Notes: generated from the sequence alone by a model not told the origin. A stretch of 64,000 nt of DNA from Acidovorax sp. RAC01 (GCF_001714725.1 NZ_CP016447.1:4025501-4089500); one strand, 5' to 3'. Positions 34,000-43,817 are shown, numbered from the stretch's first letter. Program-made: numbers and translations.

Positions 34000-36561
34000 A
34001 TGACCTCCCGCCTGCAACAACCCACGGCCACCACCCTGACGGTTGCGGCACCGGTTCGCTGGTGGCGCAAGTGGTGGCGCGGCCTTTCGCCTACGCGGCA
34101 AGACCGTTTCGCAGCGCTGGCGCCGCTCGCCGCGGTACTGATGTTCATGGCGGCCATCGTGGCGGCGTTCTGGTACCTGCGCACGGAAGAGGCTGAACGC
34201 GAGCAGGAAGCCCTGCGCCGCGATGTGGAATACGCCCAGCAGCGGGTGCGCCTGCGACTGCTGGAGCGGCAGGAACAGCTGATGCGCATTGCACGCGACC
34301 TGTCCAACCAGGACCTGGAACGCGCAGGTTTTGCCAGCCGCGCAGAAACGCTCATCAGCCAGTACCCCGAGCTGCAGGCCATCACCTGGATCGACGACCG
34401 TCGGCGCATCCGCGCCAGCCACGCAGCGCCCACCCTGGCCAGCAGCGAACTTCGCATTGCGGGCGAGGTGTTGAAACCCGGCGATACCGCCGATACCTTT
34501 GGCCTGGCGCGCGACCTGCAGCAACCGGTGTATGCCCAGCCGGCCGCCACATCGGGCGACACGGCGCCACTGCTTCAACTGCAGGTACCGCTGAACAACC
34601 AGGGCAAGTTCGGTGGCGTGGTGCTGGGTGAATATTCGATCGACAGCCTGCTGCGCTATGGCACGCCCACCGAGGTGCTGGCGCGCTATGCCGTGACGCT
34701 GCTCGACGGCAAGAACCAGGTGCTGGCCGGCACGCCCCTGGCGCCGCGCAATACCGCCACGCAACTGCTGCCCTGGACGCAGCAGGCCAACGAATACGAG
34801 GTTCCGGTGTCCCCGGTGGGCAATGGGCTGGTGCTCAAGGCGCAGGCCTACCGCACCTCGCTGGGCGTGGTGGGCAGCGGGCTGTTCTGGCTGGTGGGCA
34901 CCCTGAGCGCCATGACGGCCTGGATGCTGATCGCCACCTGGCGGCATACCCGGCGGCGCATGCAGGCCCAGCAGGCCCTCGTGGCCGAGACCAATTTCCG
35001 CCGGGCGATGGAAAACTCCATCCTCACCGGCATGCGGGCGCTGGACATGGAAGGCCGCATCACCTACGTGAACGCCGCCTTCTGCCAGATGACGGGCTGG
35101 ACCGAAGCCGAGTTGGTGGGCCTGCGGGCCCCCTTCCCTTACTGGCCCGAGGCGGACCACGAGGCCCTGCACGCCAAGCTGCGCGACGAACTCAGCGGCA
35201 AGTCGATGGTGGGCGGATTCCAGGTGCGCGTGCGGCGCAAGAGCGGCACGCTGTTCGACGCGCGGCTGTACGTGTCGCCGCTGATTGACGCGCACGGCCA
35301 GCAGACCGGGTGGATGACGTCAATGACCGACATCACCGAGCCCAACCGCATCCGCGAGCAGCTGTCGGCCTCGCACGAGCGCTTTACCATCGTGCTGGAA
35401 TCGCTGGACGCCTCGGTATCGGTGGCGCCCCTGGGCAGCGAAGAACTGCTGTTTGCCAACAAGCTGTACCGCCAGTGGTTTGGCTCGCAGACCGCCGGGC
35501 ACCTGCAGCTGGTGGCACAGGCGGGCGTGGTGCCGATAGCGGGTAGCAGCCCCACGGGCATGGATGACGAAGACGGCCTGATGGGCCTGCCCACCGACCC
35601 GCTGACCAGCGCCCGCACGGAAAACGCCGAAATCTTTTTGCCCGACCTGGGCAAGTGGCTGGAAGTGCGTTCGCGCTACCTCAACTGGGTGGACGGTCGC
35701 CTGGCGCAGATGGTGATTGCCACCGACATCACACCCCGCCGTCAGGCCGAAGAGCAGGCGGCCCGCCAGGCCGAGCGCGCCCAGTCGGTCAGCCGCCTGA
35801 TCACGATGGGCGAGATGGCCTCCAGCGTCGCGCACGAGCTGAACCAGCCGCTCACCGCCATCAGCAACTACTGCAGCGGCATGGTCTCGCGCATCCAGAG
35901 CGGCCAGCTCACCGAAGACGCACTGCTCACCGCACTGCAAAAGACCCAGCACCAGGCACAGCGTGCCGGCCAGATCATCCAGCGCATCCGCGCATTTGTA
36001 AAAAAGAGCGAGCCCAACCGCACCCTGTCCGACGTGCATTCGATGGTGAACGAGGCCGTGGAGCTGGCCGACATCGAACTGCGCCGCCACAACGTGCGCC
36101 TGACGCACTACGTGGCCGCGCGCCTCCCCCCCGTGATGGCAGACACCATCCTGATCGAGCAGGTGCTGGTCAACCTGATGAAGAACGGCGCAGAGGCCAT
36201 CCAGCATGCCGGTCGCCCACCCTCGGGCCGCAGCGTGGAGCTGCGCGTGGTCCCCAAGGTCATCGAAGACCGCCATGTGGTGGAGTTTTCGGTGCAGGAC
36301 ACCGGCAAGGGCCTGGCGCCTGAGGTACTGGAGCGGCTGTTCGAAGCCTTCTTCTCGACCAAGCAGGAAGGCATGGGCATGGGCCTGAATTTGTGCCGCA
36401 GCATCGTCGAGTCCCACCAGGGAAGGATGCAGGCGGAGAACATCTACAATGGATCAGAGGTCATCGGGTGCCGGTTCTTCTTCTGGCTGCCGCTCGCCAA
36501 ACCTGTCGATAGCACTACAAATACTGTAGCAAACGTACAAACCCCAAGGACAATTGCATGA
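34000..36561 (+). CDS. membrane PAS-domain histidine kinase (FixL/DctB-like)
   Basis: An 853-residue kinase. TM1 (about 42-65) and TM2 (about 290-308) bracket a large periplasmic sensor region with two sub-domains. At least one PAS domain follows (ENSILTGMRALDMEGRITYVNAAFCQMTGWTEAELVG) with a PAC region and a second PAS-like region. The H-box MASSVAHELNQPLTAISNY carries His612; the ATPase domain shows NLMKNGAEAI, DTGKGLAPEVLERLFEAFFSTK and GMGLNLCRSIVESHQG. The start is uncertain (ATG 33949 is an alternative). The stop overlaps the response regulator start (ATGA). Dyad repeat copy E encodes part of the last 16 residues. Confidence 0.88.
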   Translation: MTSRLQQPTATTLTVAAPVRWWRKWWRGLSPTRQDRFAALAPLAAVLMFMAAIVAAFWYLRTEEAEREQEALRRDVEYAQQRVRLRLLERQEQLMRIARDLSNQDLERAGFASRAETLISQYPELQAITWIDDRRRIRASHAAPTLASSELRIAGEVLKPGDTADTFGLARDLQQPVYAQPAATSGDTAPLLQLQVPLNNQGKFGGVVLGEYSIDSLLRYGTPTEVLARYAVTLLDGKNQVLAGTPLAPRNTATQLLPWTQQANEYEVPVSPVGNGLVLKAQAYRTSLGVVGSGLFWLVGTLSAMTAWMLIATWRHTRRRMQAQQALVAETNFRRAMENSILTGMRALDMEGRITYVNAAFCQMTGWTEAELVGLRAPFPYWPEADHEALHAKLRDELSGKSMVGGFQVRVRRKSGTLFDARLYVSPLIDAHGQQTGWMTSMTDITEPNRIREQLSASHERFTIVLESLDASVSVAPLGSEELLFANKLYRQWFGSQTAGHLQLVAQAGVVPIAGSSPTGMDDEDGLMGLPTDPLTSARTENAEIFLPDLGKWLEVRSRYLNWVDGRLAQMVIATDITPRRQAEEQAARQAERAQSVSRLITMGEMASSVAHELNQPLTAISNYCSGMVSRIQSGQLTEDALLTALQKTQHQAQRAGQIIQRIRAFVKKSEPNRTLSDVHSMVNEAVELADIELRRHNVRLTHYVAARLPPVMADTILIEQVLVNLMKNGAEAIQHAGRPPSGRSVELRVVPKVIEDRHVVEFSVQDTGKGLAPEVLERLFEAFFSTKQEGMGMGLNLCRSIVESHQGRMQAENIYNGSEVIGCRFFFWLPLAKPVDSTTNTVANVQTPRTIA
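36514..36530. repeat. dispersed 17-bp dyad repeat, copy E, inside the PAS kinase
   Basis: ACTACAAATACTGTAGC; the reverse complement reads GCTA-N9-TAGT, one mismatch from the core. It encodes the kinase tail around residues 838-844, beyond the ATPase domain. Confidence 0.6.
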
Positions 36562-37184
36562 GCTTGATTCCGAAAAAAGGCACTGTTTATGTCGTGGATG
36601 ACGACGAAGCAGTTCGCGATTCCCTGCAGTGGTTGCTGGAAGGCAAGGACTACCGGGTGCGGTGCTTTGATTCGGCCGAGACGTTTCTGTCGCGCTACGA
36701 CCCGCGCGAGGTCGCCTGCCTGATCGTGGACATCCGCATGGGCGGCATGACCGGGCTCGAATTGCAGGACCGCCTGATCGAACGCAAGTCCCCCCTGCCC
36801 ATCGTGTTCATCACCGGCCATGGCGACGTACCCATGGCCGTGAACACCATGAAGAAGGGCGCACTGGACTTCATCCAGAAGCCTTTCAACGAAGAAGAAC
36901 TGGTGGGCCTGGTGGAGCGCATGCTGGACCACGCCCGCGAAGCCTTTGCAGGATTTCAACAAGCGGCCAGCCGTGACGCCTTGCTCTCCAAGCTCACCAG
37001 CCGCGAAGCGCAGGTGCTGGAACGCATCGTCGCCGGCCGCCTGAACAAGCAGATTGCCGACGACCTGGGCATCAGCATCAAGACGGTGGAGGCCCACCGC
37101 GCCAACATCATGGAAAAGCTCAACGCCAACACCGTGGCCGATTTGCTCAAGATCGCACTGGGCCAGAACGCACCGAAGGGGTGA
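36558..37184 (+). CDS. FixJ-family response regulator
   Basis: A 208-residue regulator. The receiver is VYVVDDDEAVRDSLQWLL with phospho-acceptor Asp58 in CLIVDIRMGGMTGLELQ, FITGHGDVPMAVNTMKKGALDFIQKPF being the classic FixJ signature. The C-terminal LuxR-type helix-turn-helix is LTSREAQVLERIVAGRLNKQIADDLGISIKTVEAHRANIMEKL. It is translationally coupled to the PAS kinase by a 4-bp overlap. Divergence from aceE makes the pyruvate dehydrogenase operon a candidate target, though C4-dicarboxylate or oxygen control is equally possible. Confidence 0.93.
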   Translation: MSLIPKKGTVYVVDDDEAVRDSLQWLLEGKDYRVRCFDSAETFLSRYDPREVACLIVDIRMGGMTGLELQDRLIERKSPLPIVFITGHGDVPMAVNTMKKGALDFIQKPFNEEELVGLVERMLDHAREAFAGFQQAASRDALLSKLTSREAQVLERIVAGRLNKQIADDLGISIKTVEAHRANIMEKLNANTVADLLKIALGQNAPKG

Positions 37185-37192
37185 GGCGAATA

Positions 37193-37209
37193 ACTACTAT
37201 TTTTATAGC
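37193..37209. repeat. dispersed 17-bp dyad repeat, copy F
   Basis: ACTACTATTTTTATAGC matches GCTA-N9-TAGC with one mismatch in the left arm. It lies between the FixJ-type gene and folD, 9 bp after the regulator stop. Confidence 0.65.
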
Positions 37210-37261
37210 AATAAACGTATATTAGGCAAGCGACAGCGGCCATTTTGACCCTATTTTCGAC

Positions 37262-38116
37262 ATGACAGCACAGCTCATCGACGGCAACGCCCTCTCCCGC
37301 CAACTCCGCGCCGAAGTGGCCCAGCGCGCCGCAGCGCTCACGGCCAGCGGCCACCAACCGGGTCTGGCCGTGATCCTGGTGGGCGAAGACCCCGCGTCGG
37401 CCGTGTATGTGCGCAACAAGATCAAGGCCTGCGAAGACAGCGGCGTGCGCTCCATCTTCGAGAAGTACGAAGCCACGCTGAGCGAAGCCGCCCTGCTCGA
37501 ACGCATCGCCGCGCTGAATGCCGACCCTGCAGTGCACGGCATCCTGGTGCAGATGCCCTTGCCCAAGCACATCGATCCGCACAAGGTGATCGAGGCCATC
37601 TCCACATCGAAAGACGTGGACGGCTATTCGGTGCTGTCGGCCGGGGAGCTGATGGCAGGGCTGGAAGGCTTTCGCCCCTGCACGCCCTACGGCAGCATGA
37701 AGCTGATCGAATCCACGGGCCAGTCGATCAAGGGCAAGCATGCCGTGGTCATCGGCCGCAGCAATACCGTCGGCAAGCCCATGGCCCTTTTGCTGCTGCA
37801 GGCCAATGCCACCGTTACCGTGACGCACAGCGGCACGCCCGACCTGGGCTACCACACGCGCCAGGCCGACATCGTGGTGGCAGCCGTGGGGCGCGCCAAC
37901 ACGCTCACGGCCGACATGGTCAAGCCCGGCGCCATCGTGATCGACGTGGGGATCAACCGCAAGGCCGACGGAAAGCTGTGTGGCGATGTGGACTTTGACA
38001 GCGTCAAGGAAGTGGCCGGCTGGATCACCCCCGTCCCCGGCGGGGTCGGCCCCATGACCATTACCATGCTGCTGGTGAACACCATCGAAGCAGCCGAGCG
38101 CGCGGCCAAGGGCTGA
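37262..38116 (+). CDS. folD: bifunctional methylenetetrahydrofolate dehydrogenase/cyclohydrolase
   Basis: A 284-residue enzyme that interconverts 5,10-methylene-, methenyl- and 10-formyl-tetrahydrofolate with NADP. Family blocks are clear: [28 protein letters not shown] with the catalytic Tyr and Lys, [29 protein letters not shown], and [47 protein letters not shown] is the dinucleotide site, and [15 protein letters not shown] closes the domain. It stands between the FixJ-type gene and oligopeptidase A, the latter 85 bp downstream in the same direction. Confidence 0.96.
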   Translation: MTAQLIDGNALSRQLRAEVAQRAAALTASGHQPGLAVILVGEDPASAVYVRNKIKACEDSGVRSIFEKYEATLSEAALLERIAALNADPAVHGILVQMPLPKHIDPHKVIEAISTSKDVDGYSVLSAGELMAGLEGFRPCTPYGSMKLIESTGQSIKGKHAVVIGRSNTVGKPMALLLLQANATVTVTHSGTPDLGYHTRQADIVVAAVGRANTLTADMVKPGAIVIDVGINRKADGKLCGDVDFDSVKEVAGWITPVPGGVGPMTITMLLVNTIEAAERAAKG

Positions 38117-38201
38117 CCCGGGCCCCACCGGAACCCAGGCCGGCAGAGAAGCCGACTGCTTTGCAACTTGAACCTGCGCCCCATGGCGCCATCTGAACCG
38201 C

Positions 38202-40250
38202 ATGAGCAATCCCCTCCTCGACTACTCCGGCCTCCCACCGTTTGACCGCATCCGCCCCCAGGACGTCGCGCCTGCCGTCGATGTCCTGCTGGAGCGCGCC
38301 AGCGCTGCGCTGGAAACCGTCACCGCACCGGACTTTCCGGCCCGCTGGGACGCGATTGCCAAGGTGCTGGACGTGGCCACCGAGAAGCTGGGCATGGCCT
38401 GGGGCGCCATCAGCCATCTCAACAGCGTGGCAGACACCCCTGAACTGCGCGCCGCCTACAACGCGGCGCTGCCCAAGGTCACCGAGTTCTGGACACGCCT
38501 GGGCGCCGACGAGCGCCTGTACGCCAAGTACAAGTCCATTGATCCGGCAACGCTCACACCGGAGCAGCGCCAGGCGCATCGCAATGCCGTCCGCAATTTC
38601 GTTCTCAGCGGCGCTGAATTGACAGGCCCTGCCAAGGAGCGCTTTGCGCAGATCCAGGAACGCCAGGCCGAGCTAAGCCAGAAGTTCAGCGAAAACGCGC
38701 TGGACGCCACCGACGCTTTTGCCTACTACGCCACCGCCGACGAACTCGCGGGCGTCCCGGCGGACGTGCAGCAGGCCGCCCTGGAAGCCGCCCAGGCTGA
38801 GGGCAAGCCAGGTTACAAGCTCACGCTCAAGATGCCGTGCTACCTGCCTGTGATGCAGTTTGCAGAGCGCAGTGATTTGCGCGAAAGGCTCTACCGCGCC
38901 TATGTCACCCGTGCATCCGACCAGGCTGAGGGCGAAGCCCGCAAGTTCGACAACTCCGCCCTCATCGGCGAGATCCTGGCCTTGCGCAAGGAAGAGGCAC
39001 AGCTGCTGGGTTACGCCAATTTTGGTGAAGTCTCTGTCGTGCCCAAAATGGCCCAGTCGCCGACCGAGGTGGTGGGTTTTCTGCGCGACCTGGCACAGCG
39101 CGCCCGCCCCTACGCTGAAAAGGATGTGGCCGACCTGCGCGAGTTTGCAGCCAAGCATCTGGCGCTTGCCGCACCGCAAGCCTGGGACTGGCCCTTCATC
39201 TCCGAAAAGCTCAAGGAAGCGCGTTACGCATTCAGCGAGCAGGAGGTCAAGGAATACTTCACAGCGCCCAAGGTGCTGGCCGGGCTTTTCAAGATCATCG
39301 AGACCCTGTTTGAAGTGTCGATCAGCCGCGACGAGGCTCCGGCGTGGCACCCCGCGGTCGAGTTCTATCGCATCGAACGTGCTGGCCAGCTGGTGGGCCA
39401 GTTCTACCTGGACCAGCCGGCCCGCACCGGCAAGCGCGGTGGCGCCTGGATGGACGACGTACGCACCCGCTGGCTGCGGCCGGACACCGGGATGCTGCAA
39501 ACGCCTGTGGCCCATCTGGTATGCAACTTTGCCAGCGGTGTGGACGGCAAGCCGCCCCTGCTCACGCACGACGACGTGATCACGCTGTTCCATGAGTTTG
39601 GCCACGGCCTGCACCATATGCTGACGCAGGTGAACGAACGCGACGTGTCCGGCATTGGGGGGGTGGAGTGGGATGCCGTGGAACTGCCCAGCCAGTTCAT
39701 GGAAAACTTCTGCTGGGAGTGGGATGTGCTCAAGCACATGACCGCGCATGTCGACACGGGTGAACCACTGCCTCGCGAACTGTTCGACAAGATGATTGCC
39801 GCCAAGAACTTCCAGAGCGGCATGCAGACCCTGCGCCAGATCGAGTTTGCGCTGTTCGACATGTTGCTGCACACCGAGCACAACCCCGCGGACGATTTCA
39901 TGCCGCTGCTCAACGAAGTTCGCAGCGAAGTCTCCGTGCTGCAGCCGCCCGCTTTCAGCCGCACGGCGCACACCTTCAGCCACATCTTTGCCGGTGGCTA
40001 TGCGGCCGGCTACTACAGCTACAAGTGGGCCGAAGTGCTGAGCGCCGACGCCTACGCCGCCTTCGAGGAAACCGCCGGTGCAGATGGCCTGCCGAGCATA
40101 GAGACCGGCCGCCGCTACCGCATGGCCATCCTGGAGGCAGGTGGCAGTCGTCCGGCCATGGAATCGTTCAAGGCATTCCGCGGCCGCGAACCCAGCCTGG
40201 ACGCACTGCTGCGACACCAGGGCATGGCCCAGGACACAGCCACGGCCTGA
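38202..40250 (+). CDS. prlC: oligopeptidase A (M3 metallopeptidase)
   Basis: A 682-residue cytoplasmic zinc peptidase that degrades short peptides, including released signal peptides. The zinc site is visible as TLFHEFGHGLHHML with His464, Glu465 and His468; the third ligand is the Glu in GIGGVEWDAVELPSQFMENFCWE. The C-terminus SHIFAGGYAAGYYSYKWAEVLSADAYAAFEE is typical of the family. N-terminal helical domain and length agree with E. coli PrlC. It follows folD by 85 bp and precedes the glutaredoxin-like gene by 66 bp, so the three may be co-transcribed. Confidence 0.95.
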   Translation: MSNPLLDYSGLPPFDRIRPQDVAPAVDVLLERASAALETVTAPDFPARWDAIAKVLDVATEKLGMAWGAISHLNSVADTPELRAAYNAALPKVTEFWTRLGADERLYAKYKSIDPATLTPEQRQAHRNAVRNFVLSGAELTGPAKERFAQIQERQAELSQKFSENALDATDAFAYYATADELAGVPADVQQAALEAAQAEGKPGYKLTLKMPCYLPVMQFAERSDLRERLYRAYVTRASDQAEGEARKFDNSALIGEILALRKEEAQLLGYANFGEVSVVPKMAQSPTEVVGFLRDLAQRARPYAEKDVADLREFAAKHLALAAPQAWDWPFISEKLKEARYAFSEQEVKEYFTAPKVLAGLFKIIETLFEVSISRDEAPAWHPAVEFYRIERAGQLVGQFYLDQPARTGKRGGAWMDDVRTRWLRPDTGMLQTPVAHLVCNFASGVDGKPPLLTHDDVITLFHEFGHGLHHMLTQVNERDVSGIGGVEWDAVELPSQFMENFCWEWDVLKHMTAHVDTGEPLPRELFDKMIAAKNFQSGMQTLRQIEFALFDMLLHTEHNPADDFMPLLNEVRSEVSVLQPPAFSRTAHTFSHIFAGGYAAGYYSYKWAEVLSADAYAAFEETAGADGLPSIETGRRYRMAILEAGGSRPAMESFKAFRGREPSLDALLRHQGMAQDTATA

Positions 40251-40316
40251 CGCTGAGGCGCCCCTGACTCGCGCCGGCAACGCCATCCAACGCAGTCCAT
40301 TCAACGAGGAGAAAAA

Positions 40317-40988
40317 ATGATCACCATGCCCTCACCCAAGACCCTGCTGGCAGCGCTGCTGATGACCGCAGCATCGGCAAGTGCCATGGCCCAGAACCTG
40401 TACCGGATTGTCGGGCCGGACGGCAAAGTTACCTTCTCGGACCGCCCCCCCGCAGAGCCCAACGCTGTAGCCCAGCCCGCACGCGCCGGTGCTGCCGCTG
40501 CACCGGCCTCCAGCGGCCTGTCCACCCTGCCCTTCGAATTGCGCCAGGTGGCTACGCGCTACCCCGTCACGCTCTACACCGGAGCCGATTGCGCGCCCTG
40601 CACCAGCGCTCGCAGTCTGTTGACTTCACGCGGCGTGCCGTTTTCGGAGCGCACCGTGTCAACCAATGAAGACATCGCAGCGCTACAGCGTCTGAGCGGC
40701 AACACCAGCCTGCCATTTGGCACGATCGGCAGCCAGCATCTGGTGGGCTTCTCCGAAACCGAATGGACGCAATACCTGAACGCGGCCGGTTACCCCAAGC
40801 AGTCTCAATTGCCGGCGAACTACAAAGCCCCTGCCCCCACTCCCCTGGTGGCCGTCGCGCCAGTGACCCCTGCGGCAACGGCTGCACCCACCGCGCCCCA
40901 AACCACCGACCCTGCAAGGCGTGAACGTCCACCCGCGCCCGTGAACAACGGTCCCACCCCCAGCAATCCGGCAGGCATCCGGTTCTGA
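40317..40988 (+). CDS. DUF4124/glutaredoxin-like exported protein
   Basis: A 223-residue protein with a signal peptide (LLAALLMTAASASAMA), then a DUF4124 segment (QNLYRIVGPDGKVTFSDRPP) and a glutaredoxin-fold domain, VTLYTGADCAPCTSARSLLTSRGVPFSERTV with redox motif Cys-Ala-Pro-Cys. LPFGTIGSQHLVGFSETEWTQYL completes that fold. A Pro/Ala/Thr-rich tail follows. It probably acts as a thiol-disulfide protein in the periplasm. A strong GAGGAG ribosome-binding site precedes the ATG. Confidence 0.85.
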   Translation: MITMPSPKTLLAALLMTAASASAMAQNLYRIVGPDGKVTFSDRPPAEPNAVAQPARAGAAAAPASSGLSTLPFELRQVATRYPVTLYTGADCAPCTSARSLLTSRGVPFSERTVSTNEDIAALQRLSGNTSLPFGTIGSQHLVGFSETEWTQYLNAAGYPKQSQLPANYKAPAPTPLVAVAPVTPAATAAPTAPQTTDPARRERPPAPVNNGPTPSNPAGIRF

Positions 40989-41045
40989 TGGGGTCATGCT
41001 GCGCCAAAAGATGTGGCTGTGGCAGAAGGCTTTTGCTGGACCGAC

Positions 41046-41071
41046 AAAAAAGGGGCTTGCTGCCCCTTTTT
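41046..41071 (+). terminator. bidirectional rho-independent terminator
   Basis: AAAAAGGGGC-TTGCT-GCCCCTTTTT forms a 10-bp stem with A/T tracts on both sides. It is about 60 bp after the glutaredoxin-like gene and faces the convergent rpiA gene. Confidence 0.85.
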
Positions 41072-41159
41072 CAGTGACGCGTGTTTCGAGCGCCTACCGT
41101 TGAAAGCCAGAGGGTCAATCGTCAACCACTGCGGCACGCCACCGCCCAGGGTGGCACCT

Positions 41160-41178
41160 GAAAAGCCCGCCAGGCTTT
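41160..41178 (-). terminator. hairpin at the rpiA stop codon
   Basis: AAAGCC...GGCTTT (41162-41167 with 41173-41178) folds right at the rpiA stop on the minus strand and is followed by a short T stretch. Weak alone; the palindromic terminator at 41046 probably completes termination. Confidence 0.45.
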
Positions 41179-41867
41179 CAGTAGGCAATCGTCTTCACGC
41201 CCGTGGCCGTACCCAGCAGGCACACAGAGGCTTTCTGGTGGGCAAACACACCGACGGTCACCACGCCCGGCCACTGATTGATCGCGGATTCAAACGCAAG
41301 CGGGTCGGTCACCTGAAGGCCGCGCACATCCAGGATGTGCTGGCCGTTGTCGGTAACCAGCGGCTGGCCGTCTTTCAGGCGAATCGTGGCATCGCCGCCC
41401 ATGGCCTTGAAGCGGCGCGCAATGTGGCGGGCAGCCATCGGAATCACTTCTACCGGCAAAGGAAAGGCACCGAGCGCGGGCACCAGCTTGGACTCGTCAG
41501 CGATGCAGACAAAGCGCTGCGCCAGCGCCGCCACGATCTTTTCGCGCGTCAGGGCCGCGCCGCCACCCTTGACCATGTATCCGTTGCCGTCAATTTCGTC
41601 CGCGCCGTCGATGTAGACCGCCAGGGACTCCACTTCGTTGGCATCGAACACCGGAATGCCCAGGGCCTGCAGGCGCTCGGTGCTGGCGACCGAGCTGGAG
41701 ACCGCGCCCTTGATCTCGTTTTTCATGCTCGCCAGCGCCTCGATGAATTTGTTCACCGTAGAGCCCGTGCCCACCCCCACGATTTCGCCAGGAACCACGT
41801 ACTGGAGGGCGGCCTGACCCACCAGGGTCTTGAGTTCGTCTTGCGTGAGAGGTGTAGGTGCTGTCAT
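41178..41867 (-). CDS. rpiA: ribose-5-phosphate isomerase A
   Basis: A 229-residue enzyme of the pentose-phosphate pathway that interconverts ribose-5-phosphate and ribulose-5-phosphate. Family motifs are all present: [16 protein letters not shown] (phosphate loop), the active-site [47 protein letters not shown], and [10 protein letters not shown]. It starts 36 bp from the divergent pyrD gene. Confidence 0.96.
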   Translation of the reverse strand: MTAPTPLTQDELKTLVGQAALQYVVPGEIVGVGTGSTVNKFIEALASMKNEIKGAVSSSVASTERLQALGIPVFDANEVESLAVYIDGADEIDGNGYMVKGGGAALTREKIVAALAQRFVCIADESKLVPALGAFPLPVEVIPMAARHIARRFKAMGGDATIRLKDGQPLVTDNGQHILDVRGLQVTDPLAFESAINQWPGVVTVGVFAHQKASVCLLGTATGVKTIAY

Positions 41868-41903
41868 GGGGGAAAATCGGGGTAATCCTTCAATTATCCC
41901 CCC

Positions 41904-42956
41904 ATGTCACTGATTCCCTACGCCCTCACCCGCCCGTTTCTTTTTGGCATGGATGCCGAAGCGGCCCACGACTTCACGATGCAGATGCTGGCACGCGGCC
42001 AGCGAACGCCGCTGCAATGGGCATGGTGCAACGAAACCGTAGACGACCCAATCGAACTGGCGGGCCTGACCTTTCCCAACCGCGTGGGCATGGCAGCGGG
42101 CCTCGACAAAAACGCCCGCTGCATCGACGCGCTGGGCGCCATGGGCTTCGGGTTTGTCGAGGTGGGGACCGTCACACCCAAGGCACAGCCCGGCAACCCC
42201 AAGCCCCGCATGTTCCGCCTGCCGCAGGCACGCGCGCTGATCAACCGGCTTGGCTTCAACAACGATGGGCTCGACGCATTCCTGCACAACGTGCAGCAGG
42301 CCCGTTGCCGCAAGGAGGGGCAGCGCAGCCGCATGCTGCTGGGCCTGAACATTGGCAAGAATGCCACCACGCCCATTGAAAACGCGACCAGCGATTACCT
42401 GACCTGCCTGGATGGCGTGTACAGCCACGCAGACTACGTCACGGTGAACATCAGCTCGCCCAACACCCAGAACCTGCGGGCATTGCAAAGCGATGCGGCG
42501 CTCGATGGGCTTCTTGGCGCCATCGCGGAGCGTCGCGAAACGCTGGCCACCCGCTACAGCCGGCGCGTGCCCGTGTTCTTGAAGATCGCTCCTGACCTGG
42601 ACGAAGCCCAGGTCGGGGTGATCGCGGCCACGCTGACGCGCCACGGCATGGACGGCGTGATCGCCACCAACACCACCATCAGCCGGACCGCCGTGCAAGG
42701 GATGCAGCACGCACAAGAGACAGGCGGGCTCAGCGGAGCGCCTGTGCTGGAGGCCAGCAACCAGGTCATCCGGCAGCTGCGTGCGGCCTTGGGCAGCCGT
42801 TATCCCATCATTGGGGTGGGTGGCGTGATGAGCCCAGAAGACGCTGTCAGCAAGATCCGCGCGGGCGCCGATGCGGTGCAGATCTACACCGGCCTCATCT
42901 ATGAAGGCCCTGAACTGGTGGTCAAGGCAGCACGTGCCGTCAAGGCGCTGGCCTGA
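41904..42956 (+). CDS. pyrD: dihydroorotate dehydrogenase (quinone), class 2
   Basis: A 350-residue membrane-associated flavoprotein that oxidises dihydroorotate to orotate in pyrimidine synthesis, passing electrons to quinone. [17 protein letters not shown] and [23 protein letters not shown] are class-2 signatures, and [15 protein letters not shown] carries the catalytic Ser. [18 protein letters not shown] and [33 protein letters not shown] form the FMN site. The N-terminal amphipathic segment ([22 protein letters not shown]) is the membrane-contact helix. It is divergent from rpiA. Confidence 0.96.
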   Translation: MSLIPYALTRPFLFGMDAEAAHDFTMQMLARGQRTPLQWAWCNETVDDPIELAGLTFPNRVGMAAGLDKNARCIDALGAMGFGFVEVGTVTPKAQPGNPKPRMFRLPQARALINRLGFNNDGLDAFLHNVQQARCRKEGQRSRMLLGLNIGKNATTPIENATSDYLTCLDGVYSHADYVTVNISSPNTQNLRALQSDAALDGLLGAIAERRETLATRYSRRVPVFLKIAPDLDEAQVGVIAATLTRHGMDGVIATNTTISRTAVQGMQHAQETGGLSGAPVLEASNQVIRQLRAALGSRYPIIGVGGVMSPEDAVSKIRAGADAVQIYTGLIYEGPELVVKAARAVKALA

Positions 42957-43039
42957 TCTGGCCGCAGAAAGCACCCGTCGAAAAGATCGGTGCGGCCGAC
43001 GATCCGGACACGTCGCGGCGTACGACGGGAACGAGGTGA

Positions 43040-43384
43040 CTAGCGGGACGTGTACCGCATCACGATGGGCAGCAGCACCGAGGCCCATTTGATGAGACGC
43101 CCGGGGCCCGCCATCAGCGCGATGCCGGCAGCGGCGGCCACCGCCACCGGATGCTCGCGTGCAAAAGCCAGGGCACGCGAAGCCAGCGAATCGCCGCCGT
43201 CCGGTCCCTCTGGTGCCTGCGCGGCTGCGACCGCCTGGGCCCTCGCTGCCCGCCGCGCGCTCAGGCGCTCGCGCTGCAATGCAATGCGATCTAGGATCTG
43301 CTGCTGGTCATGGCTGGGCACCCGGTGCCCTTCTGGCGCGGAGCGGGCACTCCCCAGGCCAGGGTTGCGGTCATTGCTTGCCAT
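43040..43384 (-). CDS. YqjK-like small protein
   Basis: A 114-residue protein with a charged coiled segment (QQQILDRIALQRERLSARRAARAQ) and one C-terminal hydrophobic helix (HPVAVAAAAGIALMAGPGRLIKW). Helical length and position after a DUF883 and a holin-like gene match the YqjK position of the yqjDEK stress operon; sequence alone would not prove it. The ATG overlaps the last base of the preceding stop codon (TGATG), implying translational coupling. Confidence 0.65.
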   Translation of the reverse strand: MASNDRNPGLGSARSAPEGHRVPSHDQQQILDRIALQRERLSARRAARAQAVAAAQAPEGPDGGDSLASRALAFAREHPVAVAAAAGIALMAGPGRLIKWASVLLPIVMRYTSR

Positions 43385-43779
43385 CACAGTCGCTCCTTGA
43401 TGTCACGCCAGTCACGCGCCAGTTCACGGCGCGTCAGGGCAAAACCTGAGCCCGCCTGCCGGGCCAACGCCAGAAACGCCACGAGGGTACCGCCCCAGCC
43501 CACCACCCAAACGCCTGCGATCAGCCAGGCCACCAGTGTGCGCTGGGGGGAGTCCCAGAAATGCACCAGCAGGGCCAGCGACAGCATGATCAGTGCCACC
43601 ACGGTCAGCCCGGCCAGCGCCACGACCAGCAGCAGCATTTGCTGCAGGCGCCTTTTCTGTTCAGCCCATTCCAGACTTGCCAGGTCCAGGCGATCTTCCG
43701 CAGCAATCGCTGCTTCGATCAGGTTGGCGCGCCAGCGCGCGACAAACGCATCAAGCCCGAAAATGGAAAGCCAGTTCAT
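43384..43779 (-). CDS. holin-like membrane protein (YqjE/DUF1469 type)
   Basis: A 131-residue inner-membrane protein. A short helical N-terminus (LIEAAIAAEDRLDLASLEWAEQKRRLQQ) precedes two adjacent transmembrane segments (MLLLVVALAGLTVVALIMLSLALLV and LIAGVWVVGWGGTLVAFLAL). This is the pattern of the 'phage holin superfamily III' annotation, whose chromosomal members are YqjE-like stress proteins and not phage holins. Middle gene of the three-gene operon, coupled to the YqjK-like gene. The start at MNWLSIF avoids an upstream stretch without conservation. Confidence 0.78.
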   Translation of the reverse strand: MNWLSIFGLDAFVARWRANLIEAAIAAEDRLDLASLEWAEQKRRLQQMLLLVVALAGLTVVALIMLSLALLVHFWDSPQRTLVAWLIAGVWVVGWGGTLVAFLALARQAGSGFALTRRELARDWRDIKERL

Positions 43780-43817
43780 GTGCCGTCTCCCGCAGTGCAC
43801 TCAGATGGCAGCGCCAA

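Noticed and set aside
43384..43779. Holin-like gene as a sign of a prophage
   Set aside because: It sits in a DUF883/YqjK-like stress operon with no lysis, structural or integrase genes nearby.
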